In this document: one piece after another, positions 55,490 to 64,000 of the stretch | Layout of the letters: every line of letters begins with the position of its first letter | Numbering within the stretch: the stretch's first letter is position 1 | DNA from: JAIEPX01 sp963725255 | GTDB taxonomy: Bacteria > Pseudomonadota > Gammaproteobacteria > JAIEPX01 | Direction of reading: 5' to 3' | Assembly (NCBI GenBank): GCA_963725255.1 | Contig: CAVRXV010000001.1 | Location: forward strand, 124,001-188,000 | Length of the DNA: 64,000 bases | Notes under the pieces: generated by a model | Told to the model about the DNA's origin: nothing | The model's input: the letters and a program-made list of their open reading frames with translations, nothing else | Databases searched by the model: none | Position numbers and translations under genes: made by a program

Positions 55490-57205
55490 TTAGTGTGCCA
55501 AAATACGAACGTTTTCTGCCCGAATGTTTTCTTCTATTTGGCCTACCAACTCTGCAGGCGTAATATTTCTGGATATACCATCTTGCTCCACAGTAAGATT
55601 AATATTTTTCTTTAGCATCCAAACAATCAGTTGGCTACACGATTGAAAAGTTTCTTGAAGTTGAATGTTCTCATGACCTCTACTTTTCATCACTGCCGCA
55701 AGGCGATTAAAAACAAAGTATTCCATCTTTGCATCATTATGATCAACACTAAAGATGCTACATAAACGCAGCACATAGATCCTCAAATCAATCAACTTGT
55801 TTATAGAGTTAGTTCGAGCAAGAATAGATTGATCCATCATCTGCAACAACGTTGTCACTCTTTGGTCATTAAACGCAGGAGTATTTGCGTATTTAGCATA
55901 GATTTTACCCTTAAGATCTATCAATCTTTGTCTTGATCCTATCCGGACACCAGTGTACTTTATTATCTGAGATAAAGTAAAATAGGCTAATGCTACTTCG
56001 TGGCTTAGAATTGCAGGACTAATAAACAAATCACAGGCTCTATTAAAATCGTGCTGAGATAATCCGCCTTTTACACAATTATTCAATAGCTCTTTTTCTA
56101 AGTTCAATAATTCAAGCCGTCTTTTAACATACGGATAAACATTTGGCTCAGGTTGTACCTCGACGAAATCGAGTATACTCTGTTGTCTGACCCTACGGGC
56201 ATTAATAACTTCTGACAGAGTACCGTTGTAGAATATTCTGAAGGAAGGTAATAAATCATCAGTCTCAGCACCCAACTTCGCCACAAAACTTTCATATTCA
56301 GCTATTAAATGTCTTTTTTGCTGTTCGCTATCAACGGTAATAATCAGACATTGCTTACCTAATCCATCAGGCCATCGGCGAACGAATTTATCTGAGGAAA
56401 ACTGTTTCATGATTTTTGTAGGATAGCTGATCATATTCTTCACGGAACCTAGAGAGCTTTTGCTAACAATATGAACCGGCGAAAACTCCCCATTTCTATC
56501 CTTAACTACCGCTGATACCCAGGTAGGATAATAACGGTGATCTGTCAGTAATCTGTATAAATAAAACTGATTATACGGATTAAGCATTCCTTGAATAACG
56601 ATCTCTTCATGTGAAGGATAGATACCCCAATACCGTTGTCCTCTATTATCTGCACAGAGAAAACGAGCGCCTTCCTTGTAAAGTAATTCTAATAGTATTT
56701 TTTTCTTGGTATTAATAGGCCTGGTCAGAAATTCTGCACAAGGATAATCTCTGTTTTCATAGACACTGAGGTGTAAACGCTCTGCTACAGGAGCTTGTTG
56801 AACTGGAGCAGGAGCAACAACTAACACTTCAGGAATTTCTTGGCGTAACGCAGGCTCTTCTTCAGCTCGATTATTCAGAATCTCCTCGTCAAGCATTAGA
56901 TCGTCATAATTTAGATCCAGTCTGATCTCATCTGCACGTGCATACCTATCCTCCGAAAGCGCAACCAATGTTTCTGCCTCTACCAAGCACGAGGCATCCA
57001 CAAATTCAATCGCTTGCTTTGGACTATCTAGTTGACCCTCTTCTTCATCTAAATTCAGCACTCGAGGAGAGAGCAAAGATCCCTGTCTTGGTGATCTGAG
57101 AAACCGCGGACTGGCTATTGCGTCCCTAGTAGGAGTATTTTCTTTAGAATTATACTGCTCTCCAAGACCGTAAAATATTTTTTTACTCTCTCTGTTTCTC
57201 TTCAT
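55490..57205 (-). CDS. Large hypothetical protein, candidate effector
   Basis: 571 residues, soluble. The N-terminal 140 residues look disordered and contain a short repeated motif (ASPRFLRSPRQ, LLSPRVLN) and many acidic residues. From about 150 on it looks folded (GARFLCADNRGQRYWGIYPS; YYPTWVSAVVKDRNGEFSPV), followed by a helical C-terminal half. I recognise no family or catalytic motif. It lies next to mutL at the end of the accessory island. The arrangement of a disordered start and unique fold is common in secreted proteins of intracellular bacteria, but that is inference. Confidence 0.65.
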   Translation of the reverse strand: MKRNRESKKIFYGLGEQYNSKENTPTRDAIASPRFLRSPRQGSLLSPRVLNLDEEEGQLDSPKQAIEFVDASCLVEAETLVALSEDRYARADEIRLDLNYDDLMLDEEILNNRAEEEPALRQEIPEVLVVAPAPVQQAPVAERLHLSVYENRDYPCAEFLTRPINTKKKILLELLYKEGARFLCADNRGQRYWGIYPSHEEIVIQGMLNPYNQFYLYRLLTDHRYYPTWVSAVVKDRNGEFSPVHIVSKSSLGSVKNMISYPTKIMKQFSSDKFVRRWPDGLGKQCLIITVDSEQQKRHLIAEYESFVAKLGAETDDLLPSFRIFYNGTLSEVINARRVRQQSILDFVEVQPEPNVYPYVKRRLELLNLEKELLNNCVKGGLSQHDFNRACDLFISPAILSHEVALAYFTLSQIIKYTGVRIGSRQRLIDLKGKIYAKYANTPAFNDQRVTTLLQMMDQSILARTNSINKLIDLRIYVLRLCSIFSVDHNDAKMEYFVFNRLAAVMKSRGHENIQLQETFQSCSQLIVWMLKKNINLTVEQDGISRNITPAELVGQIEENIRAENVRILAH

Positions 57206-57306
57206 GGCGTTAACCCTCTAACTATATTTATTACTTTAGCTTTTTTCATTAAGCTTATGATTATAATCAAAAATTGCCTGAAGGTAAAGCCCTGAGATTC
57301 AATAGG

Positions 57307-57320
57307 AAAGGGGTCAGATC
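57307..57320. repeat. Half-palindrome relic AAAGGGGTCAGATC
   Basis: Carries the conserved outer end of the GGGGTCA palindromes without a matching right arm. It lies 61 bases downstream of the mutL stop. Confidence 0.5.
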
Positions 57321-57381
57321 ATGCCTGATATCTCAGTGAGCTTGTAAGCAAAAAGTTTTCTTGCAATTAATATCGCTAACC

Positions 57382-59364
57382 TCAACGGCCACGCAAAAAA
57401 AGCTTATCTAATTCCGCTAAACTCATTTGAGACCACGTAGGTCGACCATGATTGCATTGTCCCGAACGCTCCGTGCGTTCCATATCGCGAAGTAAATTAT
57501 TCATCTCTGTTATTGTTAGTGCACGATTGGCGCGAACAGATCCGTGACAAGCCATAGAAGACAATAATTCGTTCATATGAGACTCAACTCGCTCACTATT
57601 TTCATACGTTAATAAATCAGCAATAACATCTTTCACAAGCTGAGCAATATCAGCGTTTTGCAATAATGTGGGTACATGGCGCACTACTAAGCTCGTCTCA
57701 CCATGACGTTCAACGGTTAAACCTAAACGAGAAAAAGTGTCAGAAAATTCTTCCGCACAATCCGCTTCTTGAGCCGTTACAGAAACTGTCACCGGAATCA
57801 ACAATGTTTGAGCAATGATTTTCCCCGTAGCATATTGAGATTTTAATTTTTCGTAATTAATACGCTCGTGAGCGGCATGCATATCAACAATAATTAATCC
57901 TTGAGCATTTTCAGCTAAAATATAAATACCTTTTAATTGTGCTAATGCAAATCCTAGCGGCGGAATTTCTGATGAAGCACTCTGCTCTTCTATTTTTGCA
58001 ATGTCAGAATGTTGAGAATTAAATTGTTCAGTTAATTCATCGGCTGTTGCATGCATTGTCGTGTAGGCAGCCATATGTTCTTCTACAAGATGTGATTTTT
58101 TTGCAGCGGATGCTCGATCATAATAAGAGGACATTTCTGAAGATTGAGCCCCAGAATAGCTTGTTCTACCTACGCTGCTTCGATAGGGAGATTCATTTCT
58201 TTCTGGCTCACTCTGATTACTTGAGAGAAACAAAACACCCTGTTCTGGCGCTGGGGATAATGATGTATTTAAAGCTGATACGGTATTCAACAAATCAGAA
58301 CGCTCAGTTGAATGAGCGAAAGAATTAGCACTTTTTTCGTTCATTCGTGCAATTTGTTGTTCAGGTGAATTTTCTGCCAAAACCCGTTGCACACTTCGAC
58401 GAATAAAATCATGTACTAATCGACTTTCCCGAAATCGCACTTCATGTTTTGTCGGATGCACATTCACATCAACGCAAAACGGATCTAATTCTAAAAACAA
58501 AACCGCAACCGGATGTCGTCCGTGCATTAACACATCGTCATAGGCTTGACGAAGTCCGTGCGTCAATAATTTATCGCGCACGACTCGACCATTCACATAA
58601 AAGTATTGTTTGTCTGATTGTGTTCGAGAAAATGTGGGTAATCCTATCCAGCCCCAGAGGCGTAATCCTGCTGCTTCGCTGTCTATCGCGAGAGCGTGTT
58701 GCATAAAATCATCTCCACAAATACTCGCAACGCGAGATTCTTGTTGTTGTAATGTTGTTGCAATTTTACAGTTCAAAATTGATTTTTGATTGTGTGTTAA
58801 TGAAATGGCAATATCAAATCGACTCAATAATATTCGTTTGACCACTGTTTCAATATGCGAAAATTCTGTTTTATCCGAGCGTAAAAATTTACGACGCGCA
58901 GGTGTGTTAAAAAATAAATCACGCACTTCAATCGTTGTGCCTATAGGATGTGCAGCAGGAATAACATCTAAATTATCCACTTGACCTTCGCTTTTTATTT
59001 GCCAAGCGCTAGATTCTCCCGCAATAGTTGATGTTAATGTTAATCGTGAAACTGCAGAGATACTTGCTAGGGCTTCACCACGGAAACCTAAACTGAGTAC
59101 ATTTTCTAAATCTTCTACGCTCGATATTTTACTGGTCGCATGCCGATCCAACGCTAAAGTTAAATCTTCTTTGCCTATTCCTGAGCCATTATCGCGGATT
59201 TTAATTAGTCCTAATCCACCCTGCTCTATTGCAATCTCAATTTCTGTGGCTCCAGCATCTAAACTATTTTCTAATAATTCTTTAACAACAGCAGCAGGTC
59301 TTTCAACAACTTCACCCGCCGCAATTTGATTCGCTAATAAGGGATCAAGCCGATGTATTTTCAT
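57382..59364 (-). CDS. mutL: DNA mismatch repair protein MutL
   Basis: 660 residues. GHKL ATPase N-terminus (ENSLDAGATEIEI, IKIRDNGSGIGKEDL, LGFRGEALASISAVS). A variable linker covers about 340-460. The C-terminal domain carries DMHAAHERINYE, which fits the nicking-endonuclease motif DxHAxxExxxxE, plus SMACHGSVRANRAL and CNHGRPTW. E. coli MutL lacks this motif and relies on MutH, so this organism probably uses MutH-independent repair. Gene order amiB-mutL is conserved, but miaA, which normally follows, is 8.6 kb away. Confidence 0.97.
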   Translation of the reverse strand: MKIHRLDPLLANQIAAGEVVERPAAVVKELLENSLDAGATEIEIAIEQGGLGLIKIRDNGSGIGKEDLTLALDRHATSKISSVEDLENVLSLGFRGEALASISAVSRLTLTSTIAGESSAWQIKSEGQVDNLDVIPAAHPIGTTIEVRDLFFNTPARRKFLRSDKTEFSHIETVVKRILLSRFDIAISLTHNQKSILNCKIATTLQQQESRVASICGDDFMQHALAIDSEAAGLRLWGWIGLPTFSRTQSDKQYFYVNGRVVRDKLLTHGLRQAYDDVLMHGRHPVAVLFLELDPFCVDVNVHPTKHEVRFRESRLVHDFIRRSVQRVLAENSPEQQIARMNEKSANSFAHSTERSDLLNTVSALNTSLSPAPEQGVLFLSSNQSEPERNESPYRSSVGRTSYSGAQSSEMSSYYDRASAAKKSHLVEEHMAAYTTMHATADELTEQFNSQHSDIAKIEEQSASSEIPPLGFALAQLKGIYILAENAQGLIIVDMHAAHERINYEKLKSQYATGKIIAQTLLIPVTVSVTAQEADCAEEFSDTFSRLGLTVERHGETSLVVRHVPTLLQNADIAQLVKDVIADLLTYENSERVESHMNELLSSMACHGSVRANRALTITEMNNLLRDMERTERSGQCNHGRPTWSQMSLAELDKLFLRGR

Positions 59365-59396
59365 AATAGTTCCCTAGCAAAATAGCTAACTAGCCG

Positions 59397-60728
59397 TTAA
59401 GTATCGTAATTTTTTCTCGCATATAACGCTAATAAGCTACCACGTGGTGGATGCTTAACAAAATAATTTTTTATTCCTGACAATAATGCCGTAGCAATGC
59501 GATCTTGATAATACGGTGTTCGTAATCGATGCTCTTCAGCATTATTCGAAATAAATCCTGTTTCGATAAGTAAAGAAGGAATGTCAGGCGATTTCAAGAC
59601 TACAAAGGCAGCTTGCTCTACTCTAGAATGATGAAGTTGTGCAAATTGGCCTAAATTATCTAACAAAACAGAACCCATTTGTAAACTGGCAGTAATCGAT
59701 TGCGTTTGCGATAAATCAATGAGTACTGAACGAAGAATTTGATCTTTGTCTGCAAGATCAACGCCACCCACTAGTTCAGATTGATTTTCTTGTTGCGCTA
59801 ACCAACGCGCCGCTTCACTGGTTGCTCCACGTTGTGAAAGTGCATACACCCCTACACCACACGCATTTAAATGATCATGAGCATCAGCATGAATAGCAAT
59901 AAACATATCACCTTGGTATTTACGTGCTAACGCTAAGCGATTGCGTAAACTAAGAAAGTAATCACCGTTTCGAGTTAAAACGGCACGAAAACCGGGCTGC
60001 CGATTAATTTGAGCTTGTAATCGTTTTGCGATCGCTAAAACGACATCTTTTTCTTGAGTTCCGGTTGCGCCTCGCGCACCGGGATCTTTACCTCCGTGTC
60101 CGGGATCGATGACAACAATCACATCACGAGCTGTTGGTGCTTTGACAGATCCAGGTTTTGGTAGATCTTCATTTTCTGCTGCAGAAATGGTTTTTGACAA
60201 TCCAACATTTTGTAATGTCATGCCAGAAATTCCATAAGATCCTGGATGAGGTGTTTCATTGGCGTGATCAGCAATTTTTTTTGTGAAAGATGAAATTCTT
60301 GTGTTTGATGAAGGTAACGCTCTCATTCCTTGTCGAGGAATATCAATCATTAATTTTGGAGCATCGCGTCCATTGCCAGCCAATTTAGTGATACGAGGTT
60401 TTACGTAATGTTCTAGATCCATCACAAGGCGACATTTTTCTGAATCGACACTGGATCTAATTGATTTCAGAGGCGCCGGTAAGTCCTCATCAGGGATAGA
60501 TGTTCCTAATTTAACATCGTATAAATCGACAACAAATCGTTCCGGACTGTGTAGTTCAAAGTCTTCGTAATCAAAATTTTTAGAAAATTCCAGCACAATT
60601 TGTGTTGTTGCGGCTGTTTCTGATACTCGAATATTTTTTAGTGTAATGGGGGCTGCAACTGCTACAGTGCCCATAAATAAGCAACTGATAGCAAGTGTAA
60701 CGTTAATAAAGTGAAGTATCCTTTTCAT
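59397..60728 (-). CDS. amiB: N-acetylmuramoyl-L-alanine amidase (AmiB/AmiC type)
   Basis: A periplasmic zinc amidase that splits daughter-cell peptidoglycan. 443 residues: Sec signal (cleavage near VAVAAP), AMIN domain (about 28-130), amidase_3 domain (about 203-430) with VIDPGHGGKDPGARG, EKDVVLAIAKRLQ, FIAIHADAHD and LIETGFISN. The LysM repeats seen at the end of some AmiB proteins are absent. Its place before mutL supports the amiB name over amiC. Confidence 0.92.
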   Translation of the reverse strand: MKRILHFINVTLAISCLFMGTVAVAAPITLKNIRVSETAATTQIVLEFSKNFDYEDFELHSPERFVVDLYDVKLGTSIPDEDLPAPLKSIRSSVDSEKCRLVMDLEHYVKPRITKLAGNGRDAPKLMIDIPRQGMRALPSSNTRISSFTKKIADHANETPHPGSYGISGMTLQNVGLSKTISAAENEDLPKPGSVKAPTARDVIVVIDPGHGGKDPGARGATGTQEKDVVLAIAKRLQAQINRQPGFRAVLTRNGDYFLSLRNRLALARKYQGDMFIAIHADAHDHLNACGVGVYALSQRGATSEAARWLAQQENQSELVGGVDLADKDQILRSVLIDLSQTQSITASLQMGSVLLDNLGQFAQLHHSRVEQAAFVVLKSPDIPSLLIETGFISNNAEEHRLRTPYYQDRIATALLSGIKNYFVKHPPRGSLLALYARKNYDT

Positions 60729-60806
60729 TTTAATAGTTTTCCTAAGACATTTGTCGGTACAGATAGATTACCAAGGTCAGTAATTATAGACAAGCAGCTG
60801 TCATTA

Positions 60807-61400
60807 TTATTTAGGCGGATTGCCAAGATCCATTTTGTTTTCAGTGCCTAATCTTAATCGAGCGATGTTTTCTAAGTGTCTCCATGCAACAACACCCGCA
60901 ATAAGTAATACAGGCACGAAATATCCTGGATTAATGAATAGAAGTAAGATGGGTGCAATTGATATAGCAATGAGTGAGCTGAGTGATGCGTAGCGAGTAA
61001 TGAACACAGTGACTAACCATGTGACGCCACAAACGATTCCTATGGGAAATGATAGCCCTAAAATGCCACCCAAAGCCGTGGCGACGCCTTTTCCGCCTTG
61101 AAAGCCATAGAATACGGGGAAGATGTGCCCTAGTGTAGCACCCAATGCAACGAAGCCAAGTCCAAATCCACCAATGCCAAATATGGCAGCTATCCAGACT
61201 GCGATGAGTCCTTTAAGGATGTCTGCTCCTAGAACAATTAAGGCGACATTTCGACCGGCGATTCGTAGGACGTTTGTAGCGCCGGGATTTTTTGAGCCTT
61301 CGGTTCGAGGATCAGGGAGTTTCATGAGTTGGCATACGATAATGGCGGTGTTTACTGAACCGATGAGATAGGCAAGAGCAGTAAAAATGATCGCTAACAT
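60807..61400 (-). CDS. plsY: Glycerol-3-phosphate acyltransferase PlsY
   Basis: An inner-membrane enzyme that transfers an acyl group from acyl-phosphate to glycerol 3-phosphate. 197 residues with five or so helices. Signature motifs are LIGSVNTAIIV, RTEGSKNPGATNVLRIAGR, HIFPVFYGFQGGKGVATALG and WRHLENIARLRLGTE. ATG at 61400 (AAGGA upstream) is preferred to 61433. Confidence 0.96.
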   Translation of the reverse strand: MLAIIFTALAYLIGSVNTAIIVCQLMKLPDPRTEGSKNPGATNVLRIAGRNVALIVLGADILKGLIAVWIAAIFGIGGFGLGFVALGATLGHIFPVFYGFQGGKGVATALGGILGLSFPIGIVCGVTWLVTVFITRYASLSSLIAISIAPILLLFINPGYFVPVLLIAGVVAWRHLENIARLRLGTENKMDLGNPPK

Positions 61401-61504
61401 AATTCTGATCCTTCCGTAGATATATTGATGCAAATACTATTACACCGCCCTAATCAGTGTCAACGCAAATTGACTTCGCTTAAACCAAAAAGAAAATCAC
61501 GGAT

Positions 61505-61616
61505 TTGGACTGGGCAAGATCTACCTTTTCAAGATCGTTGAGGACATGGATGTCCGAACGAAGACTACACGGATGTATTTACGGCGGTCTTGAAAAGGTT
61601 GTCTTGCCCAGTCCAA
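61505..61616. repeat. Long hairpin beginning TTGGACTGGGCAAGA
   Basis: Left arm 61505-61534 and right arm 61588-61616 pair over about 29 bp with one small mismatch patch. The interior holds a second palindrome GGACATGGATGTCC (61542-61555). It starts one base after the stop of the GC-rich permease gene. It is unlike the GGGGTCA family in sequence and probably serves as that gene's terminator or came in with it. Confidence 0.75.
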
Positions 61617-61617
61617 C

Positions 61618-62952
61618 TCATAACACAATTCTTGATGGGGAAGGTGTCTCACCTAGTTCTACGGCCGTGATGTCATAGTGAACCGTTTCAGTAGCAACCA
61701 ATACCGAGACAGTGGTCACGAGCGCCATGCCGACGATGTAAAGAGCTATGGGCCATGACGCGTTGAACTCACGTAGTAGTCCCGTCGCGATTAGAGGGGA
61801 CAGCCCCCCTGCCACGACCGAAGCCATCTGATAGCCGAGCGAGGCTCCGCTGTAGCGCACACGAGTGCTGAAAAGCTCGGAAAAGAAACTTGCCTGCGGA
61901 CCATACATGGCTGCGTGGCTTATGCCAAGCGCCACAGCCACACTCAGCATCATCAGAGCGTTGCTCGATGTCTCGATCAGGAAGAAGAAAGGGAATGCGA
62001 ACAATCCGGTAAAGATCGATCCGAATAAATAGACCGGTCTCCGCCCCACGCGGTCCGACAGAGCCCCAAATGCAGGGATCGTAAAGAGCGCTACGACGGC
62101 TCCCAGCGCAACTGCTCTGAGAACGACGGGTCTGGAAAAGCCGATGGCAGGCTGTGTCGCGTAGGTCAGGACAAAGACACTGAAGAGATAGAACACGCCG
62201 TTTTCCGCAAATTTTGCCCCCATGGCAAGAAGCACGTTCTTTGGGTGGTGACGCAGCACTTCCATAATCGGCCTCTTCGATGCGGTCTGAGTCTTCTGGA
62301 CCTCGGCGAAAACGGGTGACTCGACCACAGCTAGTCTGAAGAACAACCCGACAGCGACCAGTAATATGCTCAGCAAGAACGCCATGCGCCAGCCCCAGCT
62401 AAACAGCGCAGCCTCAGGCAGACTCGAGATCTGTCCAAAAACGATAGTTGAGAGGAGCAGTCCCGCCGGCACTCCGATCAGAGGCCAACTTCCATAGAAT
62501 CCGCGCCTTCCCTTGGGAGAATGTTCGACTGCCATCAAAACGGCACCTCCCCATTCTCCTCCGATGCCGAACCCCTGCGCTAAGCGCACTAGCACCAGCA
62601 GGATGGGCGCCCAGATGCCGATCTGATGGTAGGTCGGAAGCAGCCCTACGAGGAAGGTGGCAATCCCCATGAGCAGGAGTGTGAAAATCAGCATCGACTT
62701 GCGACCGATCCGATCACCGAAATGCCCGCAGACTATCCCGCCGACCGGACGGGCAATAAATCCGACAGCGTAGGTGCCGAAGGAGGCAAGCGTGCCGGTC
62801 AGAGGATCAAAGTTGGGAAAGAAAAGCTGCGGGAAAACTAAGGCGCTGGCTGTCCCATAGATAAAAAAGTCATACCACTCGATTGTAGTGCCAATGAGAC
62901 TAGCAATGGCCACTTTTCGAACCACGGAATTTGCAGGTGCTGAATTTTCCAT
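61618..62952 (-). CDS. MHS-family major facilitator, likely acquired
   Basis: A 444-residue proton symporter of the metabolite:H+ symport (ShiA/ProP-like) group, twelve helices. Diagnostic stretches are SLIGTTIEWYDFFIYGTAS, GFIARPVGGIVCGHFGDRIG and RLAQGFGIGGEWGGAVLMAV. Substrates in the group are shikimate, proline/betaine or dicarboxylates; none can be chosen here. ATG has AGGAGGG upstream. Base use is foreign: 62041-62100 has 40 G/C of 60, while 60901-60960 in plsY has 20. It splits plsY from orn and carries its own downstream hairpin. Confidence 0.9.
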   Translation of the reverse strand: MENSAPANSVVRKVAIASLIGTTIEWYDFFIYGTASALVFPQLFFPNFDPLTGTLASFGTYAVGFIARPVGGIVCGHFGDRIGRKSMLIFTLLLMGIATFLVGLLPTYHQIGIWAPILLVLVRLAQGFGIGGEWGGAVLMAVEHSPKGRRGFYGSWPLIGVPAGLLLSTIVFGQISSLPEAALFSWGWRMAFLLSILLVAVGLFFRLAVVESPVFAEVQKTQTASKRPIMEVLRHHPKNVLLAMGAKFAENGVFYLFSVFVLTYATQPAIGFSRPVVLRAVALGAVVALFTIPAFGALSDRVGRRPVYLFGSIFTGLFAFPFFFLIETSSNALMMLSVAVALGISHAAMYGPQASFFSELFSTRVRYSGASLGYQMASVVAGGLSPLIATGLLREFNASWPIALYIVGMALVTTVSVLVATETVHYDITAVELGETPSPSRIVL

Positions 62953-63098
62953 AGTCGTCGACCCTCCTTTGTCTTTAAAGTCACTCCAGACTTGGAATCA
63001 TATAGAAGGCGGTTATCATTCGCTAGGAATTTTTGAGATGAAAAAAATTTCGTGGCGTGTTAGTTTTCGAAAATCAAAAGTGAACAAAGGAAATACGT

Positions 63099-63650
63099 AT
63101 GAGCTCAAAAGATAGTCACCTAATTTGGCTAGACCTCGAAATGACAGGACTCGAACCTGAAACCGATCGCATTTTAGAAATAGCCACCATCATCACAAAT
63201 AATCACCTCGACATCATCGAAGAAGGCCCCGTCATCGCTATTCACCAAACTGATGACACCCTTGCTAACATGAATGAATGGTGCGTCAAACTTCATGGCT
63301 CTACTGGCCTCACAGAACGATGTCGACAAAGCAACATAACAGAACAACAGGCCGAACAACAAACACTCGACTTTATCAGTCAGTACGTCAAAGAAGGTGC
63401 CTCCCCTCTTTGCGGCAACAGTGTTCACCAAGACCGAAGATTCCTCTATCGCTACATGCCACATCTTGCTGAATACTTTCACTACCGAAATTTAGACGTC
63501 AGCACTCTTAAGATACTCGCCCAACGATGGGCTCCTCAGGTTTACTCTGCACTTGAAAAAGAATCTACTCACATGGCATTACAAGATATCCGCGACTCTA
63601 TCGATGAACTCAAATATTATCGTAAACATCTTTTCAGACAAGACTTTTAA
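63099..63650 (+). CDS. orn: Oligoribonuclease
   Basis: A 3'-5' exonuclease that turns dinucleotides into mononucleotides and is usually essential. 183 residues. DEDDh motifs: LIWLDLEMTGLEPETDRILE (Exo I), SPLCGNSVHQDRRFLYRYMP (Exo II) and HMALQDIRDSIDEL (Exo III). ATG follows AAAGGAAA. Fully intact. Confidence 0.97.
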   Translation: MSSKDSHLIWLDLEMTGLEPETDRILEIATIITNNHLDIIEEGPVIAIHQTDDTLANMNEWCVKLHGSTGLTERCRQSNITEQQAEQQTLDFISQYVKEGASPLCGNSVHQDRRFLYRYMPHLAEYFHYRNLDVSTLKILAQRWAPQVYSALEKESTHMALQDIRDSIDELKYYRKHLFRQDF

Positions 63651-63665
63651 GCTCGAGATTATTAA

Positions 63666-64000
63666 TCAAAAAAACCGAGAAAATATATTTGATACTGTTT
63701 GTGTAATGTATGTTCCTACATCATAGAATGGCTCGCTTTCATGCGCAGGCGCTTGAGGGGTGGGAACTGGATTTTCAGTTACCGTTACAGGTACAGCTTC
63801 AGGCAAAACTTGTGGAATTGGCTTTGCAATTGATGGCGTCTGAGGGCCTGCGGAACTTAATTTCGTTGAATTTTTTTCATCATCTCCGAGCTTCGACGTG
63901 TCTGCTTTAAAAAACCCTCCTCTCAACCCACTGTACGTTTTATGCTGAATTTTAGACACTGATTTTACAGGGGGTTTAAGGCGTTCAATTCCAGCACTTG
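63666..64000 (-). CDS. Proline-rich hypothetical protein, 5' end off the right edge
   Basis: The frame is open from the right edge to the stop at 63666. A GTG at 63959 is available but lacks a ribosome site, and the open frame continues upstream (AGIERLKPPVKS), so the real start is probably outside. The visible part has a Pro/Val/Thr-rich stretch (PEAVPVTVTENPVPTPQAPA) and ends SNIFSRFF. No recognised domain. It converges on orn. Confidence 0.5.
   Translation of the reverse strand, partial: SAGIERLKPPVKSVSKIQHKTYSGLRGGFFKADTSKLGDDEKNSTKLSSAGPQTPSIAKPIPQVLPEAVPVTVTENPVPTPQAPAHESEPFYDVGTYITQTVSNIFSRFF

Noticed and set aside
42148..61616. All palindromes as ordinary intrinsic terminators
   Set aside because: Most lack a T run on the expected strand, arms reach 36 bp, and one copy lies upstream of a tRNA promoter. 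Termination may be a side effect but does not explain the fixed outer end.
61505..62952. The permease and hairpin as a transposon or insertion sequence
   Set aside because: No transposase, no terminal inverted repeats flanking both sides and no target duplication could be seen; only the hairpin on one side.

Overview
The window is a 64 kb stretch of an AT-rich gammaproteobacterial chromosome. Gene order and protein style suggest the Legionellales/Coxiella side of the class. Housekeeping clusters keep the order known from E. coli (miaB-phoH-ybeY-ybeX-lnt; leuS-lptE-holA-nadD-rsfS-rlmH-mrdA-rodA; amiB-mutL-miaA-hfq-hflX-hflK-hflC-purA). They are interrupted by accessory genes with eukaryote-like modules (an F-box plus ankyrin protein, an ankyrin protein, a Sel1 protein, coiled-coil and membrane proteins of unknown family). 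That mixture is typical of host-associated bacteria that secrete effectors. The assignment to Legionellales, possibly near Coxiella or Berkiella, is inference; no rRNA is present. Layout: 1-0.75 kb is a partial unknown gene. 1-2.6 kb holds pyrG, followed by an MFS permease. 4.2-7.8 kb holds a triple-frameshifted miaB, then phoH, ybeY and ybeX. 7.9-10.8 kb is an accessory block (nonsense-broken small gene, F-box/ankyrin gene, membrane protein) that separates ybeX from lnt. 12.4-15.1 kb holds a Sel1 protein and a TraI_2/MobH-like protein. 15.3-24.8 kb is the leuS to rodA cluster with an outer-membrane barrel gene inserted. 24.8-28.5 kb holds a deformylase, mltB and a TPR-methyltransferase. 28.6-29.3 kb is a decayed LuxR regulator bounded by a 16-bp inverted repeat. 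29.5-34.6 kb holds queC, a membrane protein overlapping rnr tail to tail, rnr and a small lipoprotein. 34.6-42.0 kb is one giant FG-GAP/RTX repeat gene split by a frameshift. 42.3 kb is tRNA-Leu(CAG). 42.5-48.7 kb is the purA-to-miaA cluster on the minus strand. 48.8-57.2 kb is an accessory island (VUT-family transporter, nicotinamidase-like gene, ankyrin protein, two unknown proteins, a VapBC-type toxin-antitoxin pair) between miaA and mutL. 57.4-61.4 kb holds mutL, amiB and plsY. 61.6-63.0 kb is a GC-rich, probably imported MHS-type permease. The window ends with orn and a partial proline-rich gene. The most distinctive feature of the window is a family of perfect or near-perfect palindromes whose outer ends read AAGGGGTCA (reverse complement TGACCCCTT) while the inner arms differ completely from copy to copy and remain self-complementary. 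Several copies begin 0 to 15 bases after a stop codon, one copy is nested inside another, and one has 35-bp arms 313 bases apart. A second, smaller repeat has given nadD and purA the same extra C-terminal residues (SASPG) and stop codon context. Functionally, the intact genes cover cell-wall elongation and turnover (mrdA, rodA, mltB, amiB), outer-membrane biogenesis (lptE, lnt), tRNA and ribosome maturation (miaA, queC, ybeY, rsfS, rlmH), RNA decay (rnr, orn, hfq), nucleotide synthesis (pyrG, purA) and mismatch repair (mutL with an endonuclease motif). The accessory genes are candidates for host interaction.
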